Assembly: GCA_026002305.1 (NCBI GenBank)
Contig: BOBI01000005.1
Location: forward strand, 1-30,210
Origin: Spirochaetia bacterium
GTDB taxonomy: Bacteria; Spirochaetota; Spirochaetia; Treponematales; Breznakiellaceae
Direction: 5' to 3'
Length of the DNA: 30,210 bases
Shown here: positions 1 to 9,695 of the stretch, one piece after another
Layout: each line of letters opens with the position of its first letter
How positions within the stretch are numbered: position 1 is the first letter of the stretch
Translations under genes and position numbers: made by a program
The notes under the pieces: generated by a model
Database searches by the model: none
Told to the model about the DNA's origin: nothing
What the model saw: only the letters and a program-made list of their open reading frames with translations

Positions 1-530
1 ATTTTGAGGAAGGCGAGCATATTAAACGCGAAGATAAAGTTCTTACTATAATTGATACCGATCATCTTTATTCAATATTTAATGTCAGAGAGGCCGATGC
101 CTTCCGTTTGGAAACGGGTATGCCTGCCATTGTTGAAATAGAAGGCATAAAATCATCGTATAACGGAACAATAGATTTTATATCGCCTGTTGCAGATAGT
201 AAGTCGTTTACATTTTCTGTCCGGGTGCTTATTTCAAAAATAAAGGATGTTGAATTTGCAAAGCCGGGTATGTTTTCAAGAGTTTGTGTTGATCTAGGCA
301 ATCCGCGTAAAGTTCTAATTTTAAAAGACAATGCTATCTTTAATAAACAAAATAACGAAGGTAATGTTTTTGTAATAAACAATAAAAGTATTACTCAAAA
401 GAAAATTATACTCGGCGAATTCCTGAACGATGAATGGGAAATAAAAACCGGTTTAAAAGAAGGGGATATTATCGTTAAGAATCCGGATTTAAGTTTACAG
501 GATGGTGCTTATGTATCACTTAAAAATTAG
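1..530 (+). CDS. RND efflux periplasmic adaptor (membrane fusion protein), 5'-truncated
   Basis: C-terminal part of an HlyD/AcrA-type adaptor, which links an inner-membrane RND pump to an outer-membrane channel. The reading frame is open from base 3, so the N-terminus lies outside the window. The visible protein begins with the end of the lipoyl/barrel-sandwich region (GEHIKREDKVLTIID), then the usual 'hLYSIFNVREADAFRLETGMPA' type transition into a beta-barrel domain ending near KPGMFSRVCVDLG, then a membrane-proximal domain (VLILKDNAIF ... GLKEGDIIV). No 5' signal peptide can be assessed. The 3' end overlaps the next gene by about 20 bp, and the two RND permeases follow three genes later, which fits adaptor-before-pump order. 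The adaptor class is fairly secure. The substrate is unknown. Confidence 0.85.
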   Translation, partial: FEEGEHIKREDKVLTIIDTDHLYSIFNVREADAFRLETGMPAIVEIEGIKSSYNGTIDFISPVADSKSFTFSVRVLISKIKDVEFAKPGMFSRVCVDLGNPRKVLILKDNAIFNKQNNEGNVFVINNKSITQKKIILGEFLNDEWEIKTGLKEGDIIVKNPDLSLQDGAYVSLKN

Positions 531-1995
531 ACACGTTCTGACATTAAACATTTTCGTATTATTTTTATCCGGCTGCGAATTCATAGACCTTCGCCCGATA
601 AATATAAAAATAAATCCTGATATACCTAATAGTGTATTGCCGGATTATAAAACGCCTGTTTCTGTTTCTTTTGATACGGAAATGGATAGAAAAAGTGTCG
701 AACAAATGTTTTCTGTTGTATATTCAAAGGGCAAAGTTCAAGGCGATCTTAAATGGTATAATAATACACTGTTGTTTTTTCCTGCAGCTGGATGGATACC
801 GGGCATTCGTTATTATTTGTCGATAACAGGTTCTGTAATTTCAGCTAACGGCCGTGAATATAATCAAACAATTACCATGCCATTCTTTGCTGTAAACAAT
901 AATCCCAGTCCGTATATTATTGACTATTTTCCTAAAGAAGGCGCATCTGTAGGCGTTAGCCGTGTGTCTGGCGGTAATTTGCATTTGGTATTTTCAAAAC
1001 CGATGGAAGTGTACAGCACGCAGGATGCCGTTACCATCGACGGTTTTAATTCAAAAGAATATGAATGGAATGAAGCAAAAACAGAACTGGAGATTTTTTC
1101 AAATGAACCACTTAATGCTTGGGCGGCTTGTCGTTGGACTGTAAGCGATAAGGCTTTAAGTGCCGATGGTGTTCCGCTTGATAAACAGGTATCTGGTAGT
1201 TTCTTTACAAATATAGACAGCATAACACCAAATGTAGAAAAAGTTTTTCAGATGATACGTATAGAAAAAGCAGATGTCGGTTATACATGGATTAAAACCG
1301 GATTAAATATTGATGAAGCAGGGTTGGGAGCGAATCAGGCTATAGGAGTTCAATTTTCAAAACCAATGGATAATAAAACCGTTTTAAGTTGTATGCAGTT
1401 TGAACCCTCATTGACAGGAATAACCGAACAAATACAAAACAATTTGATTATATTCACTCCAAATAAATTCCCGGAAACCGGTACAACTTATCGTTTAAAA
1501 ATCTCAGGAGATACAAAAGACACATTCGGTTTAAAAATCAATTCAGATTATGTGGTATATTTTCAGTCTGATATACCGTATTTAGATGTTATTCAAATGA
1601 GTCTAATCGGTGTAAATAACATTCAAATAAATCAAAGCGAAGTACAAGGAAATATATCAAAAAAAATAAAAATATCAAAGGCAACAGGGGAATTAAAATT
1701 GATTTTGGATTTTTCACTGCCCATAGAGAATGTTACCACACGATCTGAAATTGTCAGCTTAATAAAGTTAGATACATTTTTCCCGAATGGTTTAAGCCCG
1801 ATAGCTATGCTTAACGCAGATTGGTTATCCTCTACAAAATTATTATTGGAGTGGAATGGATTAAGCGCGGGAACAGGTGTGGAACCACATTATTATAAAC
1901 TGTATGTTTCAGGCGGAACAACAGGTATATCTAATGATAAAGGCTCGTATCTAAAAGAAAACATAAATCTATATTTGGAGGCAGAAGCAGAATGA
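511..1995 (+). CDS. Lipoprotein with SbsA/Big_5-type Ig-like domains (first of two)
   Basis: Probable exported lipoprotein of 494 residues. I chose the ATG at 511 because AGGA at 499-502 lies 8 bases upstream. An ATG at 502 is also in frame but has no ribosome binding site. The N-terminus is a type II signal peptide with lipobox FLSGC. At least three Ig-like repeats are visible by the recurrent 'V.FSKPMD..(S/T)V' pattern: about residues 45-120 (VSVSFDTEMDRKSV), 135-230 (LHLVFSKPMEV) and 270-340 (IGVQFSKPMDNKTV), each ending in a YxLxIxG-type strand. This matches Big_5/SbsA domains, which are common in surface or periplasmic proteins and have no enzymatic role. The gene overlaps the adaptor upstream and shares an ATGA with the second lipoprotein downstream, so translation is probably coupled. 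Its role in the pump cluster is inferred from context only. Confidence 0.8.
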   Translation: MYHLKIRHVLTLNIFVLFLSGCEFIDLRPINIKINPDIPNSVLPDYKTPVSVSFDTEMDRKSVEQMFSVVYSKGKVQGDLKWYNNTLLFFPAAGWIPGIRYYLSITGSVISANGREYNQTITMPFFAVNNNPSPYIIDYFPKEGASVGVSRVSGGNLHLVFSKPMEVYSTQDAVTIDGFNSKEYEWNEAKTELEIFSNEPLNAWAACRWTVSDKALSADGVPLDKQVSGSFFTNIDSITPNVEKVFQMIRIEKADVGYTWIKTGLNIDEAGLGANQAIGVQFSKPMDNKTVLSCMQFEPSLTGITEQIQNNLIIFTPNKFPETGTTYRLKISGDTKDTFGLKINSDYVVYFQSDIPYLDVIQMSLIGVNNIQINQSEVQGNISKKIKISKATGELKLILDFSLPIENVTTRSEIVSLIKLDTFFPNGLSPIAMLNADWLSSTKLLLEWNGLSAGTGVEPHYYKLYVSGGTTGISNDKGSYLKENINLYLEAEAE

Positions 1996-3521
1996 AAAAC
2001 AATTTAACTGTAAAAATATTTTTTGTTTTATTTACAATCTTTTTAACTTCCTGTGACTTATTGCGCGATAAACCTTTTGAAGTTATTTCTTGGCTGCCCG
2101 GGGCGGGCTTTTGTAATTCCGAAAATGATATAGCTATATATGTAGAATTTTCAAAAGAACCGGATAGAACAAGTGTGGAAAAAGCATTTTCTTTTACTGC
2201 TAACGGGGCAGCGGTAAATGGAATATTTAATTGGCAGGATAACACGTTAAAATATTCAATATACGGTCATTTAGAAAAAAATATAGATTATGTAATTTCT
2301 ATCAAAACCGAAGCTCAGGATAAAAACGGCGATTCGCTTGCAAATACGTTTGAAGGTTCTTTTACAACACGTAATAGCGAAAACAGAATACAAGTATTAT
2401 CCTGCGAACCGGAAGATGAAAGCATTATAACAAACACATGGCAGAAAATTAAATTGACATTTAATGACAGCGTTTCTATAAGTTCTTGTTATAATGATAT
2501 TAGTTTTTCACCTTCAATAAGCGGAATGTGGCAGGCGGAAGACGATAATAAAACGGTAACATTCTACCCGAAAGAACAATGGAAAGAAACGGAAATATAT
2601 AAATTTACAATTTCTTCTTCTTTGCAAAGTATCAACGGAAAAGAATTAGGTGAAACTATAACAAAAAGATTTATTATTGGAAACGATAAAGAAGCCCCTG
2701 TTTTGGAAAATGCTTATGCTGTGGACGAAACGGGGACAATTATCTTTGAACTACTTCCGTATTTATATAACGAAGGTAGTACAATATCAGAAAATCTATT
2801 TTGGGAATCGGATTATAAACTAAAACTATTATTTTCCAAGCCTGTAGATGTAAACCGTCTGAATAGTCTGTTGATAATTGAACCTTCTTTAAAATATTCT
2901 ATTGACCATGAAAATGATTTTTATAGTGATGTTATTATTGCATTTACCGGTGAACCTGTGTGGGACAACCGTTACAACATAAAAATTAATTCAGGCATTC
3001 GGGATGCTCATGGTAACGAAAGCACTAACGTTATTAATTACAAAATACGAACAAATGGCACAAATTCATTCCCGCCTGAACTTGCCGGCATACGTTTACC
3101 TGATAATTTTCTGCAAGAACAAGGAGGAGTAAGAAAGACCGATTTCACATCTGATGATCTGTATGAGTACATTATTATAGATAACGTAAACTTTCCTATT
3201 GATGTCCGAAAAAATATTATCATTGAATTATATTTTAAAGTTGCAGATGGATGTGAAATAGATTTATTTTCTGTTAGAGAGTTGTTCAGGTTAGACACAA
3301 CAAACAATTCTTTGATTTTTTCACCAAAGGTTGTATCAAACCAGTCATTTTATATACCGGAGCCAGCCGGGATGTTTTCAGATTATAAACGTGTAGAAAT
3401 CAAAGGTGATATAGAAAATAAAACAAACTCCGGCATAATAAAATTTTATATTGCGTCAGGTTTAAGAGATAGTAAAAATCATAAAAATTTAAATTTTCAA
3501 GCCATTGAGTTGACTAAATAG
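1992..3521 (+). CDS. Lipoprotein with SbsA/Big_5-type Ig-like domains (second of two)
   Basis: Probable exported lipoprotein of 509 residues, apparently a diverged paralogue of the preceding gene. The start ATG overlaps the upstream stop (ATGA), with GGAGG at 1978-1982 nine bases ahead. The signal peptide is MKNNLTVKIFFVLFTIFLTSC, with lipobox FLTSC and Cys21 as lipidation site. Ig-like repeats are recognisable: IAIYVEFSKEPDRTSVEKAFSF near residue 50, a second near 150-225 (IKLTFNDSVSI ... YKFTISSSL), and a third near 275-350 (LKLLFSKPVDVNRL ... YNIKINSGI). The last roughly 150 residues are less clear and lack an obvious repeat signature. Gene order (adaptor, lipoprotein, lipoprotein, RND, RND) suggests the pair occupies the outer or periplasmic side of the same complex. 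I see no catalytic motif. Confidence 0.8.
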   Translation: MKNNLTVKIFFVLFTIFLTSCDLLRDKPFEVISWLPGAGFCNSENDIAIYVEFSKEPDRTSVEKAFSFTANGAAVNGIFNWQDNTLKYSIYGHLEKNIDYVISIKTEAQDKNGDSLANTFEGSFTTRNSENRIQVLSCEPEDESIITNTWQKIKLTFNDSVSISSCYNDISFSPSISGMWQAEDDNKTVTFYPKEQWKETEIYKFTISSSLQSINGKELGETITKRFIIGNDKEAPVLENAYAVDETGTIIFELLPYLYNEGSTISENLFWESDYKLKLLFSKPVDVNRLNSLLIIEPSLKYSIDHENDFYSDVIIAFTGEPVWDNRYNIKINSGIRDAHGNESTNVINYKIRTNGTNSFPPELAGIRLPDNFLQEQGGVRKTDFTSDDLYEYIIIDNVNFPIDVRKNIIIELYFKVADGCEIDLFSVRELFRLDTTNNSLIFSPKVVSNQSFYIPEPAGMFSDYKRVEIKGDIENKTNSGIIKFYIASGLRDSKNHKNLNFQAIELTK

Positions 3522-3532
3522 GGAATACATAA

Positions 3533-6500
3533 TTGAAAAATATTATTAAATCATGTATTGAACATCCGGTAAGCATTATAATGTTATATTCTGCTTTGCT
3601 ATTAGGCGGTATATTTTCAATAATGAAATTACCACTTAACAAGCTGCCGGAGATTTCACTGCCACGAATCACTGTGGAGACAAATTATTTAGGATTAGGC
3701 GCGGAAGAAATTCGTTTAAGTGTAACCATACCTGTTGAAGATGCATTAGCTCCGGTAAAAGGTCTTGAAAAAATAAAGAGTGTCTCCAGAGATGGATCAT
3801 CATTAATTATATTAGATTTTAAATGGGGAACGATTTTATCCGGGGCTGCAATTAATGTGCGCGAAGCCATTGATGCGGTATATCCTAATCTGCCGGAAGG
3901 TGTTGACAAACCAACAGTTATAACCGGAGATACGAATAACGAAGCGCAAATTATTATAGCGGCAAGCTCTAAAAAAAATGATGTTTATTTTGAACGTGAT
4001 TTTTGCGAATATGAATTACGAAACAGGCTACGACGTATTGATGGTGTTGGTTCAATTATATTAACAGGAGGTAACAAAAAACAAATAAATATAAAAGTTA
4101 ATCTTGAACGAGCCATTGAGCGTAATATTGATATTGCGACACTGGCGGATATTATTGCATCGGAGACTGTGGAAATGCCGGCGGGAAATGCGAAAGAAGG
4201 AAATATGGAGCTTGTTATTTTAAGTTCAGGCAAACCAAAAAATATTATGGATTTATCAGAGCTTGTTATTTCAAGCGGCAGTAGCCCGCTCTATTTAGCA
4301 GATATTGCAAAAATTGAAGAAGCTCCGGCAAAGAAGAAAAGTATATTTGTCTATAACGGTAAAGAACAAACGGCGTTGGAAATATACCGCAGACCGGGAG
4401 CAAATCCTATAGAAGTAACAAATGATATAAAGAATGTGATAAAAGACATAAACAACTTGTTTTTTAATGATATTGAAGTGAGTATTGTTCATGATACCAC
4501 ACCGGAGACTGTTAACGATTTAACAAGCCTTGTAACATCAATCTTGTTAGGTGCTTTTGCCGTTGTTATTATTTTGGTTCTATTCTTATGCACTATAAAA
4601 AATAGCCTGCTCACTGTTCTTTCAATCCCGTTCTCTGCGGCGGTTTCTTTTGCGTTTTTGTTTGTCTGTGGAAAAACTATTAACAGCATGAGCCTTAGCG
4701 GGATTGCGTTAGGCATTGGCTTGGTTACCGATACCTCTGTTATTATTATTGATTTATTGTTTAAACACATGATTAAAAATAAAGCTGTTCCAAGTTCAGA
4801 AGAAATCGCGGACATTACAGCATCCGTATCGGCATCGAGTTTTGGCGGGACCGCCACAACCATTGTTATATTCATACCAATCATATTTTTACCCGGTGCG
4901 TTAGGTGAATTATTCGGAGATTTATCCATAGCATTAATTGCTTCCGTTTTTTGCGGATGGTTTTTTTCACAATTTATGCTGCCGGTTTTTTTTAAATTAT
5001 CGGCAAGGTTAGATACTTTTGTTATACGAAATAATAAAATTGACAGGTATTACAGAGGGCTTCTATTTTTCTCAATACGGAAATATAAAACCGTTACCAT
5101 TATGGCGCTGTTATTTTTTTCTTTTGGAGGATTATTTTTTACCGCGAGACCGTTAATGTTTGTTCCGAAAAGAAGCGCTTCCGAAATAGATGTAGTTGTA
5201 AGTTATCCTTCGGGAACAAAACAGGATTATATTGCAAATGAAAGCCGTTATATAAATAAAGAGTTGTTAAAGGTAAAAGGTATAAAAACAATATTTTGCC
5301 GTGCCGGAAGTGAAAATGATGATATAAACCGAAGATCAATGCCGGAATATCGTGCGGAAAATGCAATTTTCAGGTGCGTATTAAAACATAAAGAGAAGCA
5401 AGAACAAATCATTAGTAATATTAACCATGTTCTAACTGAAGTTGTCCCAAATACAAGATTCTCCATTGGGTATCCGGCCATTCCTATAGAAAATATATTA
5501 GGTTTATCATCTTCATCGGTTTTGTTAATAAAGTCGGATAACAGATATGATTTGGAAAAAAGAGTGGTACAGATAAACAGTGATGTAAAAAAACTAATCG
5601 CGGACAATGATGTTTTAGTAAATATTCGACCGCTGGAAAAAAGACCGGAATTGAAAATATTTCCTAATAGGGAAATTGAATCTATAATAGGCGTTAACGC
5701 AAAGAATATTGCTATGGCTGTTGGTTCAACAACTGAAGGATTGGTTGCCAGTACAATAGAAATTGATGGAAAGCCAATTAATATTCGGGTTATAGGCGCG
5801 AACGAGAATGAATCCGAACAAATTAAGAAACAGATAGAATCAATTCCGGTAATTTTGCCCGAAAATAATCATTTGTATATGGGAACAATAGGAAACATAA
5901 CAAAAACCGATTCTAATCAGGTTTTGTTACGTGTTGACAGAAGTGATGCCTTGTATATTGAATTAACAAACAATAATCAAACAAATAAAAATTATACTGA
6001 AAAAATAATTGAAAATGTATTGAAAGAAAACAAATTTGTATCACGAATTGACGAATCTGCGTTTAGTGTTTATAAAACATCAATAATCATAACGGTTATA
6101 CTGGTAGTGCTTTTATTATATATGACTATGGGTGCGCAATTCGAATCTTTTAAGCTGCCGGTTGTTTTTATGATTACTATACCTTTTGCAATATCCGGTG
6201 CCGGGCCGTTGTTGTCTTTATTCAATGTGTCATTAGATTCCGGATCAATATTAGGCATTATTGTCTTATTCGGGCTCGTTGTAAATAACGGAATTGTGTT
6301 ATATGAAACAATAACAACAAAAATACTGGGGCAGAATAATATTGCCGGTACAATATATATATGCGCTGTCGAAAGGTTTAAACCGGTTGTTGCAACAACT
6401 TTAACATCAATTATTGTACTAATTCCTTTGATAATTAGTACAACAGGTTCAACAGAACGTTCTATGTCTGTTGCAATGTTTGGCGGTTCTATTGCGGCGA

Positions 6501-6571
6501 TGTTATTTAATCTTTTTATTTTACCTTCTATATACATATATTATTTTCAAAGGCAGGAAAATGAAAAATAA
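3533..6571 (+). CDS. RND-family efflux permease, subunit A of a pair
   Basis: Inner-membrane, proton-driven RND transporter of 1012 residues, close to the usual 1000-1050. It starts at TTG with GGGA at 3521-3524 upstream; no better start lies near. Order of parts: TM1 about residues 12-32, first porter domain, TM2-6 about 333-490 including GLVTDTSVIIID, TM7 about 515-535, second porter domain, TM8-12 about 845-1005 including LVVNNGIVLYE. In TM4 one acidic residue of the AcrB Asp407/Asp408 pair is kept (TDT) and the other is Thr; in TM10 the AcrB Lys940 position is Asn. Similar single-Asp and Asn forms occur in other RND branches, so the pump may still be active. It overlaps the next permease by 11 bp, so a two-permease assembly like MdtBC is plausible. 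The substrate cannot be read from sequence. Confidence 0.93.
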   Translation: MKNIIKSCIEHPVSIIMLYSALLLGGIFSIMKLPLNKLPEISLPRITVETNYLGLGAEEIRLSVTIPVEDALAPVKGLEKIKSVSRDGSSLIILDFKWGTILSGAAINVREAIDAVYPNLPEGVDKPTVITGDTNNEAQIIIAASSKKNDVYFERDFCEYELRNRLRRIDGVGSIILTGGNKKQINIKVNLERAIERNIDIATLADIIASETVEMPAGNAKEGNMELVILSSGKPKNIMDLSELVISSGSSPLYLADIAKIEEAPAKKKSIFVYNGKEQTALEIYRRPGANPIEVTNDIKNVIKDINNLFFNDIEVSIVHDTTPETVNDLTSLVTSILLGAFAVVIILVLFLCTIKNSLLTVLSIPFSAAVSFAFLFVCGKTINSMSLSGIALGIGLVTDTSVIIIDLLFKHMIKNKAVPSSEEIADITASVSASSFGGTATTIVIFIPIIFLPGALGELFGDLSIALIASVFCGWFFSQFMLPVFFKLSARLDTFVIRNNKIDRYYRGLLFFSIRKYKTVTIMALLFFSFGGLFFTARPLMFVPKRSASEIDVVVSYPSGTKQDYIANESRYINKELLKVKGIKTIFCRAGSENDDINRRSMPEYRAENAIFRCVLKHKEKQEQIISNINHVLTEVVPNTRFSIGYPAIPIENILGLSSSSVLLIKSDNRYDLEKRVVQINSDVKKLIADNDVLVNIRPLEKRPELKIFPNREIESIIGVNAKNIAMAVGSTTEGLVASTIEIDGKPINIRVIGANENESEQIKKQIESIPVILPENNHLYMGTIGNITKTDSNQVLLRVDRSDALYIELTNNNQTNKNYTEKIIENVLKENKFVSRIDESAFSVYKTSIIITVILVVLLLYMTMGAQFESFKLPVVFMITIPFAISGAGPLLSLFNVSLDSGSILGIIVLFGLVVNNGIVLYETITTKILGQNNIAGTIYICAVERFKPVVATTLTSIIVLIPLIISTTGSTERSMSVAMFGGSIAAMLFNLFILPSIYIYYFQRQENEK

Positions 6572-9500
6572 TACCATTTATGAAAAGCCAATTATGTCGA
6601 TTTGTTTCTGCCTTATTTTCTTGTTTACGTTAATTTTGCTGGCTGTTAATTCTACAAACAATGAAAGTTTTCGAAATGATAACATAATGTTTTCAATCAG
6701 CTTCAAACATTATGGAATTAATTCAATGGAAATGGAAAGAACTATTGCAATGCCATTGGAAGACAGACTTTCACTGTTGACTGATATTAAATCACTTATA
6801 ACAACCAGTGAGAACGGCGAAACAAGAGCATATATGTATTTTAAAAAAAACAATAATAAGTTGCTTTCGCATAACAAAATTGATGCTCGTTACGAGGCAA
6901 TAAGAGATATAGCACAATCAGTTTATGAGACTTTGCCACGATCCGCACAGAGGCCGGTAATCAATTCGTCAGCAGAGTTTAGAAATCCGGTATGGACGGC
7001 GGCTTTGTATAATAAAAATAAAGGCGGAAGAATTAACAGTTACATCGAAAAGAAAATAAAACCTGTATTGTCTTCAATAAATGGAGTTGCGGAAGTTGAA
7101 ATATATGGATTTGGAATCAATGAAATTATTATAACACCGAAACCTGATAAAATAATTTTAAATAATTTAACGGCATCAGATCTTGCATATATATTAGGGT
7201 CAAATGACGTATTTATTCCTGCGGGATCTGTTAAGGAAAAAACGCAGGAAATTTTTATAGCGGTTGATGGACGGTTTAATACTTTAGAAGAATTAAAGAG
7301 CGCGATCATTCCGTTACCAAACGGAAATGGTACAAAATTAGAAAACATAGCCACGGTTGAAGAAAAGGAACGGGAACCGGATATAATTTCCAGACTTGAC
7401 GGCAAGAAAACAATTTTGATTTCAATCATTCCGGTTTTTGGAACTGACATTAGACAATTGTCTAAAAAAATAAACAATGAAATTAAAATGTTTTCTAATG
7501 ACATTGATTTCAATATTTTATCAGATAATGGAAATGAAGAAGAAAAGGCCTATAGATCAGTGCTTATGGCAGCACTTCAAGGAGCTTTGGTTGTAGCGTT
7601 AATAACGATTTTAATAATGAAAAAAAATGGTTCGGGCATTGTAACTTTATTGTGCGCTTTAATTATCCCTTATATTTGTATTGCAAGCGCTTTGATGATG
7701 ATTGCTATAGGATTGCCGCTGGATAAGAATTTATTTATCGGTATTTCAGCAGGCATAGGCTCCGCTGTCGATACAACAATTATTTGTTGCGAACAATTAA
7801 ACCGTTTAAATACAACAGATAAAATAAGAAATAAAATGTCTATGCTGAAAATACCGATAGTATCTGGAACACTGACAACGGCTATTACTTTTTTACCGGT
7901 TTTTACAATTTCATTTTCATCAAAAATAATACTCGTACTTGGTATTGCAATCATAATTGTAAATGTCATATCCATGATACTGGGATTATTTGTTGTACCA
8001 ACAATATTCAGTTATAGTGTTAGAAAGAGATCGGTATTGAGAAATACCGGAGAAATAAAAAATAAATATTTAATCAAGAAGCTACATTTTATTAAAGTAA
8101 TATTTAACCGTTTGAAGAGAAAGGCAATTAAATTATTTTCTAAAACATTATTTTTCTGCTTTAAAAAGCCAATTATAATATGTTTTGCAACATTGACAAT
8201 AACTGTTGCAGGTATAATAGCCGTTGCAATCGTTGGAACTGATTCGGCAGAAGATGAAACCGAGAACACATTGTATATCCAGGCACAATTTATTAGTGGT
8301 TTACGAGCCAATGAAATTGACAATATTATGGCTGAATGGACAGAAAATATAAATAAAATTGATGGTATAATTAACGTACAAACCGGCGCGCGGGTCGCCT
8401 CATCAACAGTGTTAATTAAGTTCAATCCTAAAGCAATAAGAAAAGAAAAGATTAAGGAAATAATCAGAGCATCTAAATTATCAAATGGATTTTTCTATAT
8501 CTCAGAAAATGGAAGCAATGATAGAAACTGGGTTATATCAATCAGCGGAGATGATAACAAAAAGTGTATTGAATTGGCTAAAGAAGCCGCAAACAGAATG
8601 TTAACTATACCGATTGTAAAAGATACGATTTTAAATTTTAAAGATGGACCTAAACAAATAACATTCAGCCCTAACCGCTCAAAAATTAACGAATTGAATA
8701 ATTCAGTTGATGCAAATATCAGGTTGTTAAACATTTCGGAGACGTTGCGTTGGGGAGTTCACGGACCTGTTGCTTATAAAAGAATTGCTTCAAATAATAA
8801 TACCGGCGATTCAAATGCACACGAAACCGATGTCCGCATCAAAGGCTGGACAAGGGATGTTCCCACATTATCAATGATAAAGAAAGCAAATATACCGGTT
8901 TCGTTAGACGGCACAAATTCAAGCATAAGTATTGAAGAATTAACGACCACAAACGAAAGCACCGAAACATCAATTATAAGACGGGAAGACAGGCGGCGTG
9001 TTGCTTCAATTTCAATACGAACAAATAAAGCAGATCCAAGAAAAATTCGTAGTATAGTGATGCCAGAACTTAATAAAATAAACAAGCCCGCCGGTTATTC
9101 TATTGATTTTGACAGAACCGCGATTGATTCAGCAGAGACATTAACACGAACAATATTTTATTTTATATTTTCAATTCTTTTATGTTACATGATAATCGCG
9201 GCACTAAATGAATCGTTTATTATACCTGTCCTTGCCATTGCTGTGATTCCGCCGTCAATCGCAATCCCGGCGGTTATACTTTCAATATTTGGCTACAGTG
9301 TTGATGCCGGAATTGCCTGCGCATTTGTTGCGGTTTGCGGACTAACGGTGAATTCTTCATTATTGGTATTAGACAATATCAGAAGTATCTTTAAAAAAAA
9401 TACCGATGGTGAAAATAATATGTTCTTATTTATGTATAAAAAAATTCGCAGAATGTTACCGCTTTTATCTGGGACTACTATCACAACAATTACGGCTTCA

Positions 9501-9665
9501 TTTCCATTTTTATTCATATCTGAAAGTTCAAATAGGACCGTTAGGGTATTATCTTTAGTAACAATACTTGGCGTTGGCGCATCTTGTTTATTTTCAATAT
9601 ATTTCATTCCTTCTTTTACAATATTTATTAAGAAACACTTTCATAGGGTAAGGAGTCTTGCGTAG
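6561..9665 (+). CDS. RND-family efflux permease, subunit B of a pair
   Basis: Second RND permease, 1034 residues from the ATG at 6561. The frame is open further upstream, but the ATG at 6561 has AGGCAGGA just ahead and overlaps the previous stop by 11 bp, typical of coupled genes. Layout: TM1 about residues 12-30 (SICFCLIFLFTLILL), porter domain with a conserved-looking SSINGVAEVEIYG stretch, TM2-6 about 335-480 with the proton-relay helix GSAVDTTIICCEQ, TM7 about 540-560, second porter domain, and TM8-12 from about 875 with GLTVNSSLLVLDN. Like its partner it keeps one relay Asp followed by Thr and has Asn where AcrB has Lys940. It is clearly diverged from the first permease. The matched changes suggest that both belong to one branch and work together. 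Confidence 0.92.
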   Translation: MKNNTIYEKPIMSICFCLIFLFTLILLAVNSTNNESFRNDNIMFSISFKHYGINSMEMERTIAMPLEDRLSLLTDIKSLITTSENGETRAYMYFKKNNNKLLSHNKIDARYEAIRDIAQSVYETLPRSAQRPVINSSAEFRNPVWTAALYNKNKGGRINSYIEKKIKPVLSSINGVAEVEIYGFGINEIIITPKPDKIILNNLTASDLAYILGSNDVFIPAGSVKEKTQEIFIAVDGRFNTLEELKSAIIPLPNGNGTKLENIATVEEKEREPDIISRLDGKKTILISIIPVFGTDIRQLSKKINNEIKMFSNDIDFNILSDNGNEEEKAYRSVLMAALQGALVVALITILIMKKNGSGIVTLLCALIIPYICIASALMMIAIGLPLDKNLFIGISAGIGSAVDTTIICCEQLNRLNTTDKIRNKMSMLKIPIVSGTLTTAITFLPVFTISFSSKIILVLGIAIIIVNVISMILGLFVVPTIFSYSVRKRSVLRNTGEIKNKYLIKKLHFIKVIFNRLKRKAIKLFSKTLFFCFKKPIIICFATLTITVAGIIAVAIVGTDSAEDETENTLYIQAQFISGLRANEIDNIMAEWTENINKIDGIINVQTGARVASSTVLIKFNPKAIRKEKIKEIIRASKLSNGFFYISENGSNDRNWVISISGDDNKKCIELAKEAANRMLTIPIVKDTILNFKDGPKQITFSPNRSKINELNNSVDANIRLLNISETLRWGVHGPVAYKRIASNNNTGDSNAHETDVRIKGWTRDVPTLSMIKKANIPVSLDGTNSSISIEELTTTNESTETSIIRREDRRRVASISIRTNKADPRKIRSIVMPELNKINKPAGYSIDFDRTAIDSAETLTRTIFYFIFSILLCYMIIAALNESFIIPVLAIAVIPPSIAIPAVILSIFGYSVDAGIACAFVAVCGLTVNSSLLVLDNIRSIFKKNTDGENNMFLFMYKKIRRMLPLLSGTTITTITASFPFLFISESSNRTVRVLSLVTILGVGASCLFSIYFIPSFTIFIKKHFHRVRSLA

Positions 9666-9692
9666 CGAGACATAGTTCCTCAGAGCGAGGAC
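9655..9692 (+). promoter_or_regulatory. Two adjacent hairpins, the second covering the ribosome binding site of the giant gene
   Basis: Hairpin 1 is GTCTTGCGTAGCGAGAC at 9655-9671 (7 bp stem including one G-U pair, loop GTA). It spans the stop codon of the RND gene. Hairpin 2 pairs TCCTC at 9677-9681 with GAGGA at 9687-9691. The GAGG inside it is the only Shine-Dalgarno-like element before the ATG at 9696. The two units are also imperfect direct repeats of about 20 bases, both ending in GCGAG(G)ACAT. Pairing could lower translation of the giant gene unless ribosomes or a factor open it. The structures are seen in sequence; the regulatory role is inferred. Confidence 0.4.
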
Positions 9693-9695
9693 ATC

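Noticed and set aside
6471..6560. Longer N-terminus for the second RND permease
   Set aside because: The extra 30 codons overlap the first permease gene and lack a ribosome binding site. The ATG at 6561 is well placed and gives a standard TM1.
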